NCBI GenBank assembly: GCA_015847255.1
Contig: JADLZK010007217.1
Coordinates: 1 to 64,000, forward strand
Direction of reading: 5' to 3'
From: Hyparrhenia diplandra
Lineage: Eukaryota > Streptophyta > Magnoliopsida > Poales > Poaceae
DNA length: 64,000 nucleotides
Part shown: one piece after another, positions 60,201 through 64,000 of the stretch
Layout: every line of letters starts with the position of its first letter
Position numbering within the stretch: the first letter of the stretch is position 1
Notes under the pieces: model-generated
Database searches by the model: none
The model's input: only the letters and a program-made list of their open reading frames with translations
What the model was told of the DNA's origin: nothing
Translations under genes and position numbers: made by a program

Positions 60201-63177
60201 GTATCACATGGGTTGGTAGATTTTTGAAGAGACAAAAGATGCCATTTTGGCCTCCGTTCAAAAGATGCTAGATTGGCCATCACATTTCGAGATTGGCGGA
60301 TTTTTGACCAAGATAGATCCGGTTGCCATGAAAAGTGACCTGTTGGAAGCCCAACATGACCTAATTTAGAGGATCAAAAAGTATAATTCTTAACGTTATC
60401 ACGTGGGGCGCTAAGGAGCCCAAAGATGCCATTTTGGCCTCTTTTTAGGAAATTTACGTCAAGATTCCTAGCGGTGACATTTTTTGAGTTCCGTAACTCC
60501 AATCGTAGTGTTTACGGACTACGTGCGGCTAGTAGAAAGCTATTTTTGAAATCCATAAGTCCATGTCCGATAGGCATCGCGAAGGCTCGCAAAATTGACG
60601 GTTTTCAAAAGAGGTCATTCTAGCCTGGATTCGGGCAGATTTGTCAACATTTATGGGGATTGGCGATTTTTGACCAAGATAGATCCGGTCACCATGAAAA
60701 GTGACTGTTGGAAGCCCAACAGATGTAATTTAACGTTAAGGAAAAGTAAAATTCTTACAGGTATCACGTGGGCATTTGAAGAGACAAAAGATGCCATTTT
60801 GGCCAAGGCAGGGCATTTACGGCGATTGGCGATTTTTTGACCAAGATAGATCCAGTCGCCACGAAAAGTGACCTATTGGAAGCCCAACGGGGATGTAATA
60901 CAATGTATCAAAATGTAAAATTCTTAGAGGTATCACGTGGGTAGTGAAGAGACAAAAGATGCCATTTTGGCCTCTTTTCATGAAATTTCTTTCAACATAT
61001 CCGGCGATTGGTAGATTTTTGACCAAGATAGATCGTGGTCGCCATGAAAAGTGACCTCGTTGGAAGCCCAATAGGATATAATTCAACGTATCAAAATGTA
61101 AAATTCTTACAGGTATCACAATTTTGAGGGCGGTTTGAAGAGACAAAAGATGCCATTTTGGCCTCCGTTCGTGCAGATTTACGGTCAACATATATGGCGA
61201 TTGTTAGATTTTTGACCAAGATAGATCCCGTCGCCACGAAAAGTGACCGTTGGAAGCCCAACAGATGTAATTCAACGTATCAAAATGTAAAATTCTACTG
61301 GGTATCACGTGGGCGGTGAAGAGACAAAAGATGCCATTTTGGCCTCCGTTCGATGCATGATTATCAACATTTCGCGATTGGTAGATTTTTGACCAAGATA
61401 GATCCGGTTGCCACAAAAAAGTGACCTGTTGGACGCCCAACAGGATGTAATTCAATGTATCAAAAAGTAAAATTCTTACGGGTATCACGTGGGCGTGAAG
61501 AGACAAAAGATGCCATTTTGGCCTCGATTCGGCAATTTACATCAACATTTCCGAGATTGGCGGATTTTTGACCAAGATAGATCCGGTTGCCATGAAAAGT
61601 GGCCATTTGGAAGCCCACCATGACCTAATTTAGAGGATTGAAAAGTATAATTCTTACAGTTATCACGTGGGGCGCTAAGGAGCCCAAAGATGCCATTTTG
61701 GCCTCCATTTAGGGAAATTTCTGCCAAGATTCCTAGCGGTGACATTTTTTGAGTTCCGTAACTCCAATCGTAGTGATTCCGACTCGTGCGAAGGTAGTAG
61801 AAAGCTATTTTGAAATCCATAAGTCCATGTCCGATAGGCATCGCGAAGGCTTGCAAAATTGACGGTTTTCAAAAGAGGTCATTCCGCCTCCGTTCGGGCG
61901 ATTTTGGTCAACATTTATGGAGATTGGCGATTTTGACCAAGATAGATCCAGTTACCACGAAAAGTGACCACGTTGGAAGCCCAACGAGGATGTAATTTAA
62001 CGTTATCGAAAAGTAAAATTCTTACGGGTATCACGTGGGCGGTGAAGAGACAAAAGATGCCATTTTGGCCTCTCGTTCGAGGGCAGATTTCGCGATTGGC
62101 ACATTTTGACCAAGATAGATCCATCGCCATTTAAAAGTGACCTGTTGGAAGCCCAACAGATGTAATTTAACATTATCAAAAAGTAAAATTCTTAGAGGTA
62201 TCACATGGGTAGGTTGAAGAGACAAAAGATGCCATTTTGGCCTCCGTTCATGCAGATTTCTTTCAACATATCCGGCGATTGTTAGATTTTTGACCAAGAT
62301 AGATCCTGCCGCCATGAAAAGTGACCCGTTGGAAGCCCAACAGGATGTAATTCAATGTATCAAAATGTAAAATTCTTACGTGTATCACGTGGGAAATTGA
62401 AGAGACAAAAGATGCCATTTTGGCCTCCGTTAGTGCAGATTTACATCCAACATTTCGCGATTGGTAGATTTTTGACCAAGATAGATCCAGTCGCCACAAA
62501 AAGTGACCTGTTGGAAGCCCAACAGATGTAATTCAATGTATCAAAAAGTAAAATTCTTACTGTGTATCACGTGGGCGGTGAAGAGACAAAAGATGCCATT
62601 TTGGCCTCCGATTCGAGCAGATTTTGTCAACATTTATGGAGATTGGCGGATTTTTGACCAAGATAGATCCGATCGCCATGAAAAGTGGCCTGTTGGAAGC
62701 CCAACATGACCTAATTTAGAGGATCAAAAAGTATAATTCTTACAGGTTATCACGTGGGCGAGCTAAGGAGCCCAAAGATGCCATTTTGGCCTCCATTTAG
62801 GGAATTTTCCGCCAAGATTCCTATCGCGTGACATTTTTTGAGTTCCGTAACTCCAATCGTAGTGATTCGGACTCGCGTGCGAAGGTAGTAGAAAGCTATT
62901 TTTGAAATCCATAAGTCCATGTCCGATAGGCATCGCGAAGGCTTGCAAAATTGACGGTTTTCAAAAGAGGTCATTCGCCTCCGTTGAGGCCGATTTACGT
63001 CAACATTTATGGAGATTGGCAGATTTTTGACCAAGATAGATCCGGTTGCCATGAAAAGTGACACGTTGGAAGCCCAACAGGATGTAATTTAACGTTATCG
63101 AAAAGTAAAATTCTTACTGGTATCACGTGGCAATTTGAAGAGACAAAAGATGCCATTTTGGCCTCTGTTCGGGCAGA

Positions 63178-63332
63178 TTTAGGCGATTTTGACCAAGATT
63201 GGCACATTTTGACCAAGATAGATCCGCCGAAGAGACAAAAGTGATTTTTGGCCTCGTTGGAAGCTTTCAACAACAGATGTAATTTAACATTATCGAAAAG
63301 TAAAATTCTGGAAGCCCAATAGGTATCACATG
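63178..63332. repeat. Scrambled monomers near the right edge
   Basis: TTTTGACCAAGAT occurs twice about 20 bp apart. GAAGAGACAAAAGTGATTTT fuses two distant words. GGCCTCGTTGGAAGCTTTCAACAA is a patchwork whose centre joins GCCTC to GTTGGAAGC. Finally, TGGAAGCCCAATAGG interrupts AAAATTC...GGTATCACATGGG. No foreign sequence is involved; every piece comes from the satellite monomer. Confidence 0.7.
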
Positions 63333-64000
63333 GGCAAATTGAAGAGACAAAAGATGCCATTTTGGCCTCCGTTCGTGTAGATTTACGTCAACATATCCGG
63401 CGATTGTTAGATTTTTGACCAAGATAGATCCTGTCGCCACGAAAAAGTGACCGTTGGAAGCCCAACAGGATGTAATTCAATGTATCAAAATGTAAAATTC
63501 TTACTGTGTATCACGTGGGCAACTGAAGAGACAAAAGATGCCATTTTGGCCTCCGTTCGTGCGATTTACAATCAACATTTACTAGCGATTGGTAGATTTT
63601 TGACCAAGATAGATCCGATCGCCACAAAAAGTGACCCGTTGGAAGCCCAACAGATGTAATTCAATGTATCAAAAAGTAAAATTCTTACAGGTATCACGTG
63701 GGCGGTGAAGAGACAAAAGATGCCATTTTGGCCTCCGTTCGGCGATTTTGTCAACATTTTGGAGATTGGCGGATTTTTGACCAAGATAGATCCAGTCGCC
63801 ATGAAAAGTGGCCCGTTGGAAGCCCAACATGACCTAATTTAGAGGATCGAAAAGTATAATTCTTACAGTTATCACGTGGGGCAGCTAAGGAGCCCAAAGA
63901 TGCCATTTTGGCCTCCATTTAGGGAATTTTTACGTCAAGATTCCTAGCGGTGACATTTTTTTGAGTTCGTAACTCCAATCGTAGTGATTACGGACTCCGT

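Larger units (their letters stand above)
16920..64000. repeat. Right satellite array (~180-bp monomer, 6-mer and 4-mer HOR)
   Basis: About 258 head-to-tail monomers, in the same orientation as the left array. HOR unit starts, at the G of GAGTTCC or its equivalent: 16963, 18049, 18780, 19521, 20785, 21525, 22658, 23387, 24481, 25645, 26729, 27831, 28569, 29664, 30403, 31484, 32221, 33305, 34050, 35134, 36228, 37317, 38052, 39138, 39875, 40954, 41685, 42777, 43520, 44256, 45341, 46078, 47170, 47907, 48998, 50109, 51199, 52119, 52841, 53928, 55007, 55922, 56657, 57211, 57937, 59012, 59748, 60486, 61751, 62840 and 63963. The 50 complete units comprise 25 six-mers (1075-1164 bp), 20 four-mers (722-745), two five-mers (~917), two seven-mers (~1265) and one three-mer (554). 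The last unit is cut by the window edge. No gene or other insertion lies in the array. Confidence 0.96.

Noticed and set aside
16963..64000. Biological hypermutation (C-to-T deamination) at CHG sites
   Set aside because: The replaced words are mostly CG, TCG, ACG or deletions, rarely TTG or CAA, so deamination does not explain the pattern.

Overview
The window is plant nuclear heterochromatin, almost certainly from a grass (Poaceae). About 58 kb is one long tandem satellite array with a monomer of roughly 180 bp, and a single 5,643-bp CACTA-type DNA transposon is nested in it. The grass assignment is an inference. It rests on the satellite organisation, the CACTA ends with subterminal GTCAC/TGACGA-type repeats, and a GC-rich first-exon-like block followed by AT-rich introns inside the transposon. 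I see no bacterial, organellar or viral genes, no rRNA, no CRISPR and no intact protein-coding gene. The species and the satellite family name cannot be fixed from sequence alone.

Layout. (1) 1-11276: left satellite array, about 62 monomers. Up to about 10.58 kb its higher-order repeat (HOR) is mostly 9 or 10 monomers (1.61-1.80 kb), marked by one strongly diverged monomer ('d') per unit. (2) 11277-16919: a CACTA element bounded by a perfect 3-bp target-site duplication (ATT, 11274-11276 and 16920-16922). It contains short terminal inverted repeats, subterminal repeat regions, a 71-bp direct duplication, three antisense tRNA-like relics, a ~330-bp tandem repeat (3.7 copies), and a gene-like segment with a GC-rich 5' exon and a coiled-coil last exon. 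No transposase is recognisable, so it is probably non-autonomous. (3) 16920-64000: right satellite array, about 258 monomers in about 50 HOR units. The units are overwhelmingly 6-mers (~1.09 kb, 25 units) or 4-mers (~0.74 kb, 20 units), often alternating to give a ~1.83-kb superunit. Rarer 3-, 5- and 7-mers are also present.

Monomer types in the right array, named here by order: d (lacks the GACCAAGATAGATC box), e (short, ~172 bp), f, g, b, c in the 6-mer; d', a, b, c in the 4-mer. Removing the transposon and one ATT restores a 734-bp 4-mer unit across the insertion site. So the element landed in an ordinary satellite monomer.

Most notable observation: copy-to-copy differences in the satellite are concentrated at CAG/CTG (CHG) trinucleotides. 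Paralogous positions carrying CTA, TCTTTC or TCTATC instead are stable. The replacements are mostly indels and novel CG dinucleotides rather than C-to-T changes. This looks like systematic long-read miscalling at CHG-methylated cytosines rather than biological mutation. It would mean that fine-scale divergence, and many apparent ORF breaks, should not be trusted. The many minus-strand ORFs of 60-160 codons are by-products of a monomer close to 60 codons long and are not annotated as genes.
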